The notes below the pieces were generated by a model. It ran no database searches, was not told where the DNA came from, and saw only the letters and a list, made by a program, of their open reading frames with translations. The position numbers were made by a program, and so were the translations under genes. Below are positions 11,523 to 23,551 of a stretch of 64,000 nucleotides of DNA, in pieces. Every line of letters starts with the position of its first letter. Within the stretch, counting starts at the first letter, position 1. Source of the stretch: Rotaria sp. Silwood1 (Eukaryota; Rotifera; Eurotatoria; Philodinida; Philodinidae); the NCBI GenBank assembly GCA_905250075.1, contig CAJNOP010000013.1, positions 2,709,706-2,773,705 on the forward strand. Reading direction: 5' to 3'.

Positions 11523-12322
11523 TTAGAGAAAAAAAAAACATTTTAACAAATAAATAGATAATAAACAAAGTAATCTGAGAAAAAATGATGATAGCATAGA
11601 CGAAGACGAATGATTCAATACAATTCGATAGCCATTTAAATTAACAAGCTGTATATCATCATCTAATGTCACATTATATTTCGTCATTGGTTCAAATGAT
11701 TTAATATTTTTAAAACGATTTTGAATAATATGAAGTGTACGAGTAATACGCATTGAGCGAGTTAAAAATAAATTTGATTTACGATCTAGAAAATAATCAA
11801 TTAAACATGAAAAAACATAAAAATAAAACAAAATTTACGACAAAGACCAATCGGTTGAATATCACACATAAATAAACCATTATAACAAATACATAGAACA
11901 CAATCAATTTCCATGGTTGTCATTGATGGAAATGTACCACACTGTTCATTAAGAGATACTTCACAATATCTTCCAGAAAATCCTCTTAAAAAAAAATGGG
12001 ATACTCTAATATATAAAATGTATCGATGATTTTTATCTTTAAATTTACTTTGGACATATACAAAATGATGAAAGAAAACATTGACCACCATTTTTACATC
12101 CAGCATTACATGGTTCTTCCTCAGTAACATAATCTAAATAAATACATATAAAATCGTTATGTAATAAACAATTATATTTACCTTCAGAATCATCTTGAAG
12201 ATAAAAAGCTCCTATGGATCTAAAACAAATTTTTTTTTAAAATAAACTTCAAAAGAAAACAAAAACAAATTTTTTTTCTCATACCTAAATAATAAGATGA
12301 ACAAAAAATAAAATCTATGCAT
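11523..12322 (-). CDS. EGF-CFC family protein (Cripto/Cryptic-like)
   Basis: Predicted secreted, GPI-anchored co-receptor of the family that includes Cripto, Cryptic and One-eyed pinhead. Five minus-strand exons: 12322-12285, 12219-12182, 12133-12049, 11984-11839 and 11785-11523, in frame for 189 residues (human Cripto has 188). The order matches the family: signal peptide MHRFYFLFILLF, a short EGF domain at 34-61 (CKNGGQC, SFCICPKGFSGRYCE), a CFC domain at about 69-102 (CGTFP, then CVLCICYNGLFMC) and a hydrophobic C-terminal tail (about 168-189) suited to GPI attachment. Cysteine spacing from CG to CVLC and on to the next Cys equals Cripto without gaps. N-glycosylation sequons are at N140 and N160. 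The residue after GG in the EGF is Gln, so the O-fucose Ser/Thr is missing. Receptor-contact residues also differ (see findings). ATG choice rests on the signal peptide; an earlier ATG is in another frame. Confidence 0.82.
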
Positions 12323-15027
12323 AACTGTATGTTATTCAAACAATTGAACATGATTTATATATATATATTCAATGTGTGATTTATGATAAACACAATACCG
12401 ACATTGACTTAGAAGTTAAAACATGCAATACGCGTCCAAGCGAACAAGGAATACGTTTGTTTCTTTTCTACTGTCAATTGTATTGTAATTAACAAGTTTG
12501 TGACTATTCGTTATTCTTTTTTTTTTTTATGTAATTGAATTTTTTTTTTTCGTCTTCACACCAAATGGTCTCTTTTTTTACGTCAATGTCCAACAGTTAT
12601 AATTAATGAGTAGATCGAATAACATCACCTTCTGCTCATTATATGCGCACGAGTTAATGACATAAGAGAAAAGAAAAAATATATATATATATGCACAGTA
12701 GGAGTTAGTAGATATTGATAATTGAAACAAAATTGCTCAAAATTCATTTCTGCTAATATTTGATTCTAAGGCTTAATTTCTATTTTTTAATAATACTGAT
12801 TAAAATAAGCAGATTCAACCCGTCAAAAATAAAATTATTTTTTTTTTTCATATATTCCATCAACTTCCGCTTGAAAAATATGCATTCCTAATCACACACA
12901 TCCCAGAATTGTCGAAAAAGCTTTTTTTGTTGCCGGTTGTTTTGTGTTTATTTGCATGCACATGCGAAACTGCGATGTCTGGTAGAGTTTTTTTTTATCA
13001 CTATTTACAAAAAGCACTTAAGAATTTAAAAAGAAGGGGCATTGCAGACTGATATGCTCTTTCAAACAAAGGTTGTTAATGCTATTTATGCGATATAAAA
13101 ATATGAAATACGATGCAGCTGTTGTTGGTTATCGTAGCGAGATTGTTTTATTCTATCGATCTTATGTTACATTTCTTCACTATCCATTTAGTTAATCCGC
13201 CTGAAATGTAATAAGGAAGTAGCTCATGTATTATAACGAGACATCATTGGTATACGGCCTTTAATTATAAATCAACAATATCTGTTATGGTCTGTGATGT
13301 AGTACTTATTATTGAATTTAAATTTACAAAAAACACATCGATTTATTGTAAATTATTTGTTAAGTGAGAAATTCTATGGATTTTATTGTAAAATTACAAG
13401 GAAACATACCCAACAGTCGAATAGACAAAGGTCTGATATATTTGATAGAAAAGGAAAAATCATATTCACTTAAGAAAGTTCGAGCAATCTTGAGATACTG
13501 TTCATTTATAAGTCTGTTATGTAATATAGAAGTGCATTCTATTTGATGAGTATGAAATAATATTGTGAACTATTATGTAAAGATGTTCGATAAACTCCGT
13601 TACTTTAGAATTTTTGGTCACGATCATTTTTGAAATAGAATATGAGAAAAGTGGTCGAGTCAATTCGTTCGATATACACTACAGTTTATAGGTCTCACTT
13701 TCTTGGAATAATGCAAAACAAAACGATTTTCTCACACCTATGTGACAACCAAATCTTTGTCTATGCACGTCATGGGATCGAACGACATCCGTCGACAGTT
13801 TCACATTCTCTCTCGTTATCAATTTTGAATAATATGATTGCAATAATTGGAAGAAGCCGTTCTTATGAAATAAATATTGAAAAATCTTAGACTAAAATCA
13901 AGAAACAAGTCAATACTTTGCGATAAAATACAAAGACAATGGTACCAATATTATCATTAACAATCAAGTCTATATAAATCATTCTGAATAATCTTGGATG
14001 CATTAGTAAAACATAACATATGCTGATATCTTGTGCTCTACAGAGCTTTAGGATTGTGGTAAATCTTGTTTAATACACAAGGACTTATTTCTTTGTTATT
14101 ATGTTTACTAGACAATATCGTCTTTTGATCAATTACTAAAAGTTATTATTGTAGCTTAATAACTTCAACTAATCGTTTTAAGTTATACATTTAATTTCCA
14201 TTCAAATACACGTAGTAAATATTGTTAAAACTGCTTGACAGTATTCGATCGTTATATAATCTGTTTATTTATTTTTTTCGAGATATATTTTTACAGAATT
14301 TATTGTATTACTGATAACCACATCATTTTTAGTTGTCATGTCACTTGTAATAATAATAAGAAAAATAGAGATACAAAGTACAAGAACAAACTGTCTTTTT
14401 TTATTTGGATTATTTTTGACGTAATAAATCAGATTGTCAAGTAAAAGAAAGACAATGCTTTTATTAAATTTTTCATAAGTTATAGTAAATATCGAAACCG
14501 TACTGTTCTTCGTAGTAAACAATATGCTTGATTAAATTTTTTTTATTTTTGTCTAATATTCGTCTAACCGATATGATTTAGACTTAAATCGTTTACTTCA
14601 TATGAAACAATAATTATTGAAAAAAAAACCATATGAGAGAAAAATAGTTTATTTTTTTCATAGGCTTAGTTTCTATTGATTAGTATTGGTTGGAAGATGG
14701 ATTCCTAGCCCTGTTTTTTTTTCTTTTCTATACTTCAGTACATATAATATGTATTTATGAAGATGATAATAACAACAGCGGAAGCAGCAAAAAAATAGAG
14801 CAATATAAGGAACGTATTTTACATTATCACTACGACGACAACCAATGCATATATGGTGATAGCAAATAGCAAAAAAAAAGAAAGACACATATATTATTAT
14901 TGCTGTGAGTCGTAGAAGGAAAAACCACAAATCATATCCTTATAGCAAGAGCAAGGGCATTATTCTTGCTTAACTTATAAAACGTGTACTTATCGCCCCA
15001 AAGTGATATTAACTTTTATTCGTTATC
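12323..15027. other. 2.7-kb divergent intergenic region
   Basis: Lies between the EGF-CFC gene (-) and PEX11 (+) and should carry both promoters. It is AT-rich with long T runs near 12530-12850. Several open frames of 60-85 codons exist on both strands, but they lack any recognisable motif, splice partners or biased composition, so I leave them out. Confidence 0.45.
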
Positions 15028-15899
15028 ATGACGGATTTCGTAGGGCAAACAGTTGATGTTCTCGATTGTTACGAGGGTCGTGATGCTGCTATTACATTTA
15101 CGCTTTATTTTTGCTGTTTATTAAGTGGATTTTATCCAAGAAAATCTAAATTACATCGATCATTACAACGAATTTTTAAACGACTTGAAGATTGTCGTGT
15201 TGTCTTACGTCTTTACGATGATTTGACTATTCTTCAAGATTTATTTACTTATGAATTAAGACCTGGAGTAAGAAAAAAATATTTTCATTTTTTTGTTTGC
15301 AAAATCAAAATGAATAATTTATTTATTTTTTTTTTGTTTTTCTATAGGAACGAAACTGGATAGTTCGTATATTGAAATGTCTCCATTATCTTTCATGGCT
15401 TTGTTATTATCCATCGGAACATATTGCTTGGCTTGGAGAAATGAAAATGCTTGATGTTGATGCTGATTTATGGGATTTTTATACGAATTTTTTCTGGTCA
15501 TCTGCTTTACTTACTTCTGCTCTCTGGTAAGAATTTATTCTTGCGATCTTTATTTCTCATGAATTTTATGACATTTAGGAATGCATACATTGTTTTACAA
15601 TATATGGTACAACAAAGTTATAGTGTAGAGAGAAAAGAAGAAGAGTAAGTTAATTAAATAATTTAATTAAACTATATTTTTTTGTTTATAGGAAAAAATC
15701 ATTTATCCCATGGACAGCAGCACGTAATGCTATGTTAGCAACTGTACGTGATGGTACTGAATTTGTGGTTGCTGTTAGTTATTTACCTCGTGGTTATTTA
15801 TGGGCATCACGATTGACCTATATTCAAGTGGGCATGTTTGGTACATGTTCAGCTTTCTTACGTCTTTTTGCACTCTTCAAATTTCATCATGAATCATAA
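15028..15899 (+). CDS. PEX11C: Peroxisomal membrane protein 11 (PEX11 gamma type)
   Basis: Membrane-remodelling peroxin that drives peroxisome elongation and division. Four exons (15028-15267, 15348-15526, 15579-15644, 15692-15899) keep frame for 230 residues, close to PEX11C. The N-terminal part has the conserved layout: a small helix at the start, then SLQRIFKRLEDCRVVLRLYDD. This is followed by the hydrophobic WIVRILKCLHYLSWLCYYPSE with HIAWLGE, and the middle WDFYTNFFWSSALLTSALW. The last exon contains ARNAMLATVRDG and a Gly-rich C-terminal membrane segment (YIQVGMFGTCSAFLRLF) typical of the gamma type, ending in a short tail. Introns 1-3 are 80, 52 and 47 bp. Flanking intergenic DNA shows no partner gene. 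Confidence 0.88.
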
Positions 15900-16790
15900 G
15901 TTTTTCCCTAAATATTTTCTTCTCTACCATTAGAGCAGATATTTATTATTCGCAATTTAATTACGATTTAACCTTTTTTTTTTATTAACCTTAAATAGAC
16001 ATTTGATTGTTTGATCATTTTTTTTTTCTTCAATGTAAAATCTTAATTTTTTTTTGAAGAATAATTTAAATTGTTCGTATTCAAACATCAAGGAAATTAA
16101 GGAAAGTTTGATTTTTCTTTAGTGCCTATGTTTATCTGGTATGTTTGTGTCTGTCAACTTTTATGGAGAAATAAGGAAGACAAGAAAAGATTTAATGGTA
16201 CTAAATGTCGGGGCAAATACCATAGTAAAAACTATAAAAGCTAATTCCTAGCAAGAATAATAATATTTCTTAGTTGTTTTCGTTGAAAAGAACGAGATAA
16301 ATATAAGATAAATCAATGTAATGAGAATCTTTATGCTTCTCAAAAGATAATGCGAAATAAATAGTTAATCGTTCTGTTGAAAAAAAGAAGATTATTACAA
16401 TATATTTTTCTGTTTATAACATGCCAGATGAATAGAAAAAAAATTCAGACGCTGCTCATTGAATTCTGTAAGATATTTTTGAAATTTTTAATTCGCTCTT
16501 TTGTCGCTATAATTCTTGTATTTACGATCAATTTTCAAAGGTACGTAGTTTCCAACTGTCGATCCTCTACCGCAATACATTGATGTCAACCCCTCTGGAT
16601 GCTTTTTTTTTATAGCCAAAGTAATTCATGCTTCAAGTCACGAGTAATATAAGAAACGAGATGTAATATACGATAAGATGAAAAAATATAAGAGTTAATA
16701 ATTGATTCTTTCTTGATTTGAATGAATAATAACTAAACATTTCCTTTTCATCAACCACACCAAATTAATTATAGTTGTCATATCAATTTT
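15900..16790. other. Intergenic region downstream of PEX11
   Basis: AT-rich DNA with T runs just after the stop codon, probably the PEX11 3' UTR. A 68-codon frame near 16377 has no recognisable content. Nothing else is seen. Confidence 0.4.
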
Positions 16791-16914
16791 TTACCATTCT
16801 TCGTGCAAAAATCTTTCCAATTTATCAATATTTGACAGCTTTCGTCTCTTAACATATCTTTCCAGTATGGTCCACATGTTCTCAATGAAATCAATATCCA
16901 GAATATTGAGCTAC
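16791..16914 (-). mobile_element. Tc1/mariner transposase C-terminal remnant
   Basis: On the minus strand this reads LNILDIDFIENMW, then TILERYVKRRKLSNIDKLER and FLHEEW before a stop at 16791-16793. It matches the C-terminal block of Tc1-like transposases (the SPDLNPIENxW motif with the third catalytic acid nearby, then a basic helix and a final EEW). It is open for about 40 codons. The DNA upstream (16915 to about 17700) is slightly more GC-rich and has transposase-like flavour, but it is broken by stops. No terminal inverted repeats were found, so this is a dead fragment. Confidence 0.65.
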
Positions 16915-17907
16915 AATTAATTAATTATGTTCATGTCAGACGGATATTTAATTAGCACATAAAACTAATTTTAGAATTTATAGTTTTATCAGATGTTTTT
17001 TTCATGAATAGCTGTCAAGAGAAAGAGAAAACTTATGGAAGTAAAGAGTGAAAACCGCTTTAGTAGTGAAACCGGTCTCTGACACGATTGCTTTAGGGTT
17101 AGAGAAGTGAAAACTAATCGTCATCCATAAAAGCTGATTGCTCGCAAATAGTAACAGTCAGTAATCTGTATCATACAAACGTTTTGAAAGTTCCATTCAG
17201 TCAATACATAAAAGCAAAGAATCTATTCGATTCAATTGCATTCCTCGTCCAAATACAAGATCGAATACACCAGCAATGGACCATTGATACTTGGAAGTAT
17301 TCTCTCGAGATAGAATTGCCCATTTTTCGTTTTTGATTTTCCACCCGAGTTCACAGGAGACAAGCCTTAAAATTATCTCTGAGATATAGTTACAAATATC
17401 TCTAAAAAATGTTCAACCCAATCGAATAAGTTTGATGGAGAGTGTAAGCAACCAGAATGCAGTTCTACGAAAACCAGAGTTTTCTATCACTATCTATTTC
17501 AAAATTATTCTTCTTGAACACATGTCTCAATATTTTTTAAGTTGCACGAGTGTAACTAGTCTTCAAGAACAATGATTGTATAATTTCACTATGTAGATAT
17601 CCTTCTTTTAGAAGAACTATACTTTTAATAGTGCCATCCTAAGCTGGGTCCAGTCTCATCACAAAATCACCCGATTTCGAAGTCTGCTAAATAAAAATTT
17701 TGTTAATAACGTTAAATAAAAAAAAAAAAACTTTGATCCTAGTTATATATCACAGATTGATATTAAAAAAGCAAAATGAAAAATAGTGCACTGTCAGTTA
17801 AAAAATAATAATAAAAGAAACATAAACAAATGATTGACATGATTTTTGCAAGAAAACACAGAAAAAGAAATTGAGATTGCACCATTAGATTGAGAATGTT
17901 CGATTGA
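16915..17907. other. Probable decayed transposon body
   Basis: This stretch continues upstream of the Tc1-like C-terminal fragment in transposase orientation (minus). It has no sustained reading frame. Codon-like fragments can be seen around 17280-17480, but I cannot assign the DDE residues. The last 200 bp, next to PICK1, are plain AT-rich DNA. Confidence 0.3.
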
Positions 17908-19643
17908 TTAATCTCCAATATTAAGTAGATCTATATCATCGGTTTTTTCGTCTTGATTACTATTGTCATTTACTTGTTCAGTTTTATCATCGAATTGATC
18001 AGCATCATGATTTTCTTTTTTACGAAAGGTTGGTAAAGACAAATCAACTTCAATTGGAAATATATCAACTTCTTTCATAATTTCATTACTATCTTTATGA
18101 TATTTATCAAGAGCAGTTATCAAACGATGTAATTGAAAGACAGTATCTTGAACTAATAGAAAATGAATAAAATGAAAAATATGTATTTAGTAAAAAATAA
18201 ATACGAACCACGTTTTTGATCAAGTAATTCTAATTTAACAAGTACATCTGAACGCATTTTAGCAAAACGTTCACGAGCTAATTGTCGACATCGAAGTACT
18301 AATCTAAACAAAGAAATATTCATTTTAAATGTCAAAAGAAAAAGAGCTGTAGTCATACAAACCGATATTCATAATTTCCTGATTCAACTCGATAAAGTGG
18401 CTCATATTGTGCAGCAAACATATATTCTTCATCATTCATTTCTTTTACTTTTAAACAATAAGACTAAATGAATCATTACATTAATAAGGAGTCTTTCAAA
18501 AACTTTGAAAAACATCAAAAGACTTTATATCTTACTAAATACTCGAATTTTGCATCGGCATATTTTTCAATAGTTAATCGAGTATCAGGAATGGCTTTTG
18601 TTAAAAATGTATTTAAATCTGCAACCATCTAAAATAGTATGAATGATAAAATATCTCGAAATATAATTTCATACATACGGGTGCAGCAGTTTTAAGTAGC
18701 GTTATAGCATATTGCTCAAGTTGTCGATGAGCATCACCAAATTTTGTGAATGCTTGTGATGCATTAAATTGTGGTTCACGAGCACCAATATTAGCAAATG
18801 CATCACCAAAATTACGATGTATATGAGATAAGTCATATATACCAATCAGCACTTTACGTGCATGTTTGATAAGACCACGATAGAAATCTGCTATTTGTTC
18901 AAGTTCATGAAGTTTTTTAACCAGAGTATCTAAATACAAAAATCTACAAACAGAAAGTAGGATCGTTTGTTTTTACCATTGCATAGTATAGCCCGACTAA
19001 GACCCAAAGCATCAGCAGTTGATGAACTCATGGATTCGATCATACGATGTTTGACTTTTTTTAAAACTAACAAAAACCAAAACAAAAAAGCTAGACTACA
19101 AATTTTAAGCAAACAATATAAGTTAACTGATATCTAATGTTTTTCCATCTTGTGGTCGAGCATGTAGTTTATTATAATGAATTGTTACTTGTGACTAGAA
19201 AAAAGAATCACAGTAAATGAATTCGAAAGGAAAATAAAATAAGTATACTGGACAAGCTGAAATAAATTTAGCTGCTTCAGTTTTTGTTTGTCCTTTTACT
19301 GATATACCATTAATTGTAACAATTTCATCGCCTATTCAAATCAATCATTAGAGAAATCCAAAAAAAAAACAAATATTATTTATTTCAACCTGCAGCTATT
19401 GATCCATCTTTTGATGCTGACGAATCATCAAATACTTGCACAATATATAAACAAGGACAATATGGATAACCACCACCAATACTTATTCCAATCAAATTTT
19501 TATCATCTTTCTGTAAGGTACATGTCCCTGATGTTAAAGTCATGCCACTAAAACAGATCACAATTTGTATCAATGAGAGAAAATTTTATCGTGTTATTGC
19601 AAACATACAGAGTATTTTCTTCTATCTCAAAGTATTCCAACAT
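17908..19643 (-). CDS. PICK1: PICK1: PDZ and BAR domain scaffold protein
   Basis: Peripheral membrane scaffold that binds receptor C-termini through a PDZ domain and bends membranes through an arfaptin-homology BAR domain. Ten minus-strand exons: 19643-19609, 19547-19390, 19331-19249, 19194-19128, 19066-18977, 18929-18679, 18628-18536, 18463-18363, 18303-18209 and 18152-17908. They keep frame for 405 residues (human 415). The start MLEYFEIEENTLG resembles the acidic PICK1 N-terminus. The PDZ has NLIGISIGGG (29-38) and the CPC motif at 42-44. The linker has VTIHYNKLHA. The BAR part includes VKHRMIESMSSSTADALGLS, HIHRNFGDAFANIGAREPQ, NYEYRLVLRCRQLARERF and the strongly conserved LELLDQKRVQDTVFQLHRL. 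The C-terminus is acidic, as in the family. The motif order and spacing leave little doubt. Confidence 0.95.
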
Positions 19644-20999
19644 GTTGTCAAAGACTCTATCAAGTGTTTGATATGCTAATATAAAAAAAATGAATCATCA
19701 AATATGATAGAAGGTTTTTCATGTATGTATCTTTCATATGATTGTTTGATATGCAATGAAAATTATTCGTATGAGTATGTATTATTCGTTACAGGTGTAC
19801 TTATTGCAAATGAGTGAACAGATGTCGCATCATTTTCTTTGTATAACATTCTGTTATCCATATCGATATGTATTGTTCAATGTAATATAATTAGCCGATG
19901 AAATTCAATATATTTTTAATATTTGAACTCTTGAAAAATGAAAAATATTTCTAGTGAATTCATATTCTGGATTCAACAAAACGTTATTTTACTGAAACGA
20001 AGAACGAATGCATTCTTTTATGTATATAAATTAATCATCAGTGTCAATCTATCTATGGATGCATAGCCTTGTGTTCAATAGAAAACAAAAAGTACCGTTT
20101 TGTAGGCGCCAGTGTGACGTGTTGAATGAGTGTCTGTTCGTACTATGTAAATCATTCGAATTGAACCGGAAAAGAATCATATTGTTGTTATTCTCAAAAA
20201 CAGTTTAATAAAACCTTCATTAAGTTGTGCATCTAACCACTTTTTTTTCAGTGTACTATCATGTCAATATTGATCGAATTATTAGTATAACATCCAGAAC
20301 ATATGAACTTAATTGTTGGAATATCTTTGTTAGATGAAGAAACTTGTATGCGCATATTCGAGTTTTACATAGAAAAAAAATCTTCTGTAAAATGTTTTTT
20401 TGGATGTAAACAGAAATATTAAAGCGATGAAACGTTGACTCACGATCTTCATTGTAAAAGATAATCAGCACACTGTGAGTATTTTATCATCATGACAATT
20501 GAACATTAATCAAAAAAAGCGAAACCGATGAAGATGCAATATATTATTTGAAAGTAGAATGGTACATTAAAAAAAGCATATCAACATACAACAAAACACA
20601 AACATGATACTCATGCTATGTAATATAGAGTATATGACCGGAGTCATGACATACAAACACTGAATTCTAATATTATACAGTATTAATTGGTTGATCTTAT
20701 TTACAAAGTCTGTATAAAAAACTTCGATTGCAAGATTCTTATTTTAAATATATATATCTATTATCTATTAGAGGAAAAGATCAATAGTTCCAGTATTTTA
20801 TAGCTGCATATTATCTGATTGAACGGTACTAATTGACTTGAAATGTGGGTGTCGTGCATATAAGATAAACATATTCAGAGTTTATCGTTCCTTAATTTAA
20901 GCTTCACGAATTGAAACTATCAATGAGATCAAAGTTTATTAGACGAAGAATTTAGTGTTGTTCAGTTCGTCTACAAATATGCAACAAGACTCGTATATG
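19644..20999. other. 5' flank of PICK1, no gene seen
   Basis: This contains the PICK1 promoter. An acceptor-like TTTTTTTTATATTAG ends near 19674, upstream of the start codon, suggesting a spliced 5' UTR. The rest is AT-rich without recognisable coding sequence. Confidence 0.4.
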
Positions 21000-21760
21000 A
21001 TTTTTGATAATTATTTCATAATAATTTTATTTATTTCTTTTGCTTTATAAGTATTTCAATGTGTATTCTATCGACTTTTTTCATCATTAAAGTATGAATT
21101 CGACCAATAATGCATTACATAATTTTCTGAAATTTATTTTCATACTTTAAATGTAATGATTTATAACAGATATTTCGATGTATTTTGTACATTAACACCA
21201 TAGCATACATTATGCTGAAAATAAAAGTTTACGACACGTTTCTACTAAAAAAGGATAATGTACATGGCGCTTCTTTTTTCAATCGAAGATCAACTATTCA
21301 TAAATGTGTATGTATTACAATGAATAATTTCGAGGTATATACGATTTTTCATTTCTGAATTATGACTAATAATTTTTAAACATGTGAGAAACGAAGATGT
21401 CATTTACACCATTTTTTCAATTCGACGTTCTCTTTTCTTATATTAATATAAGATAAAGTTATGCATTTTTCGAATAATAAACTTTTGTTTTTTTCTTTAG
21501 AATTATTGAATCAGATGCTGAAATTTGTTCATGACATCTTTGGTTGACAGTGCTGGACAACCAATATGAATATAAACAACGACATACTTTTATGATTTTC
21601 TGCATCGAAACGCAATCAGCAACGAGAAATAACTGTTGCGTACAAGGGAAATTAATTTGTTTGAGTAATAACATAAAAACGCACTTAAAAAAATTTTCGT
21701 TCATCACTCAAAAGAGCATGCATAAACATTGCTAATGAGTGACTGTTGCAATACTACAAA
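21000..21760. repeat. Diverged repeat, copy 1 of a pair
   Basis: This stretch aligns by eye, in the same orientation and with many substitutions and small indels, to 26590-27180. Shared blocks include the TTTTTTCAATC/GATC region followed by ATTCATA at about 21275 and 26815. They also include the TTTTTCAT...GAGTTA/GAATTA...ATAAT run near 21345 and 26885, and the AAGT(A)ATGCATTTTT block near 21457 and 27000. No coding content is seen. It may be an old dispersed element or a segmental duplicate. Confidence 0.5.
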
Positions 21761-21831
21761 GCAGATGAACCAATTAGCAAATTTTGATGTGTAGACTTCT
21801 ATTTAATTAAGGCCCCCTCCCCCTCAGAAAC

Positions 21832-22360
21832 CAACTTTGTTGTTTTTCATCCGATTTCAACCAAAATTTCAGTGAATGTTAATCTAGACTAGGATAGATT
21901 ACAGTTAAAACATCTCCCCCAAATCTCAAAGGTATGCACAAGTTCTAGTCAATTCATTGGTCAAAAATACCCTTTACGCGGGCAAGATTTTCAAAATGGG
22001 GATCACGTTAGCTAAGCATGTCAGCGTAGTTTTTAAATTGTAGAGCACCCTTAGGACTAGATCCTAATAGAGTCCGATTTTTGAATTTCTCTTCGTTTGT
22101 TTTTTAATAAACGTTGTTCGAAAAATTCTCGAATTCATGGTCAAAAAAAGTCGCTAAACAAAACGAAAGATCCAAGTTTTTTATTTCAATAGAAGAGAAA
22201 TGCAAAAATCTGACTCTATTAGGATCTAGCCCCACTTGTCCTCTATACAATAAAAAACATTATCCATTCTCTATTGAGTCGTTATTAAGAAAGGTGTGCC
22301 CGCGTAAACGGTATACTGGAAAAAACTGATTTTGAGAAAAACGAAAAACAAAGTTTTTTG
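21832..22360. repeat. Foldback (MITE-like) element, about 530 bp
   Basis: Large imperfect inverted repeat. Matching arm pieces are CAACTTTGTTGTTTTT (from 21832) with AAAAACAAAGTTTTTTG (to 22360), ATACCCTTTACGCGGGCA (21967-21984) with TGCCCGCGTAAACGGTAT (22297-22314), and CTAGATCCTAATAGAGTC (22057-22074) with GACTCTATTAGGATCTAG (22212-22229). It has no transposase. Composition is richer in G and C than the surroundings. Flanking target duplication was not resolved. Confidence 0.7.
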
Positions 22361-22556
22361 ATGCAGTAAGTGTCTATATTCGAAATAAGTCTGCTTATTT
22401 ACCTAATATTTTCGCATTATTCCTCAAGCTTTATTGGTGACGTGTACGTGGATATATCATAATACTGTTAGAAGTACATATCATGCCTAAATTGTGGTCA
22501 TGGTTCTTTATACATAGGTGTCACTTCATGTCACACATATGTTTATCAACTTTTTC

Positions 22557-22886
22557 GTTAATGATATTTTCATTCTTTTGTTTGACCGAATGAGCTGAAA
22601 TTTTTATGACATATATAACTAATCAAGATCTTTTAGTTCTGAAAGTTTCAGCTCTATAACTGTGGCTAATGGTAAAATACATAAGTTTTCGTACTCGATT
22701 TTTGCTGAAAAATGAGGCAAGAATCGAGTATGAAAACTTATGTATGCCACTTTGATCGATGTATTTTATCATCAGTCATAGCTATAGAGCTGAAACTTTC
22801 AGAACTAAAAAAACCTTGATTAGTTATTTATGTCATAAAAACTTCAGCTCTCTCGGTCAAACGAAAGTATGAAAAATATCATTAAC
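22557..22886. repeat. Foldback (MITE-like) element, about 330 bp
   Basis: Nearly complete hairpin with its centre near 22710. Arms pair GTTAATGATATTTT (22557) with AAAATATCATTAAC (to 22886), CTGAAAGTTTCAGCTCTATA with its complement near 22780-22805, and AAGTTTTCGTACTCGATT with AATCGAGTATGAAAACTT. Sequence differs from the neighbouring foldback, so it is a second family. No coding sequence. Confidence 0.75.
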
Positions 22887-23551
22887 ACTGTATCCTCAGT
22901 TATTATGAAACATCCTTCATACCTCAGTAGCACATTCTCAGAAAAATAACTCGCCAGAAAAAAAACCAATATACATGTTTTGGCAAGATAAATTATGCTA
23001 GGTTGTAGTCCATTACAAGGACTATCAGAATATGTATAAATCTCAAAATCGAGTTTTTTTTTTTCGAAAAAATTGACTTTTCTGGGAGGCCCTTCAAAGT
23101 TAATTCACCCAGAAAGTAACTAATCTTAATTAGGTATACACTGAGCTCAAGCTACTTGGACTCGGTTAAGCTCAGGGTATATCTGTCCCTGATCGCTCTT
23201 GGTATTCTCATTTCGAAGAAACCTCTTATGCGTTATAATCAGATCTCTTTCATGACTATTTCGACACACTAATCGGCAGAATATCCAAAACTAAACATTG
23301 GTGTTGGTATTTTTCTCTCTCGCACTTACATCCCATACCCAAACTTTGCTTCGAACGATACCGTAAACACATGTTTAAAATTTCATTCAAACCTTTATGA
23401 AAGAACATAATTTTCCTCTAGTTTTTCGTCTCAATTAAGTTATATTTCTTTCTTAGTTTGTGATGAAAACTACAAGTAAAATACATGGTACACGCAATAG
23501 TGAATTTTTAGCCAAGATGTTATATCTGTCATTATTTTTCAAATTATTTTT
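22887..23551. other. Intergenic DNA downstream of the phosphatase
   Basis: This holds the 3' end of the minus-strand dual-specificity phosphatase and otherwise AT-rich sequence. No further gene or strong repeat is seen. Confidence 0.4.

Noticed and set aside
13750-13800. B-box-like GGGATCGAAC pattern suggesting a tRNA on the minus strand
   Set aside because: No acceptor stem or anticodon arm can be drawn around it. No other convincing tRNA was seen in the window.
13364-13890. Two plus-strand frames of 60 and 82 codons upstream of PEX11
   Set aside because: No motif, no splice sites that join them, composition like the surrounding AT-rich DNA.
14235-14930. Overlapping 70-85 codon frames on both strands
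   Set aside because: They overlap one another, consist mainly of Phe/Ile/Tyr/Lys from A and T runs, and show no family resemblance.
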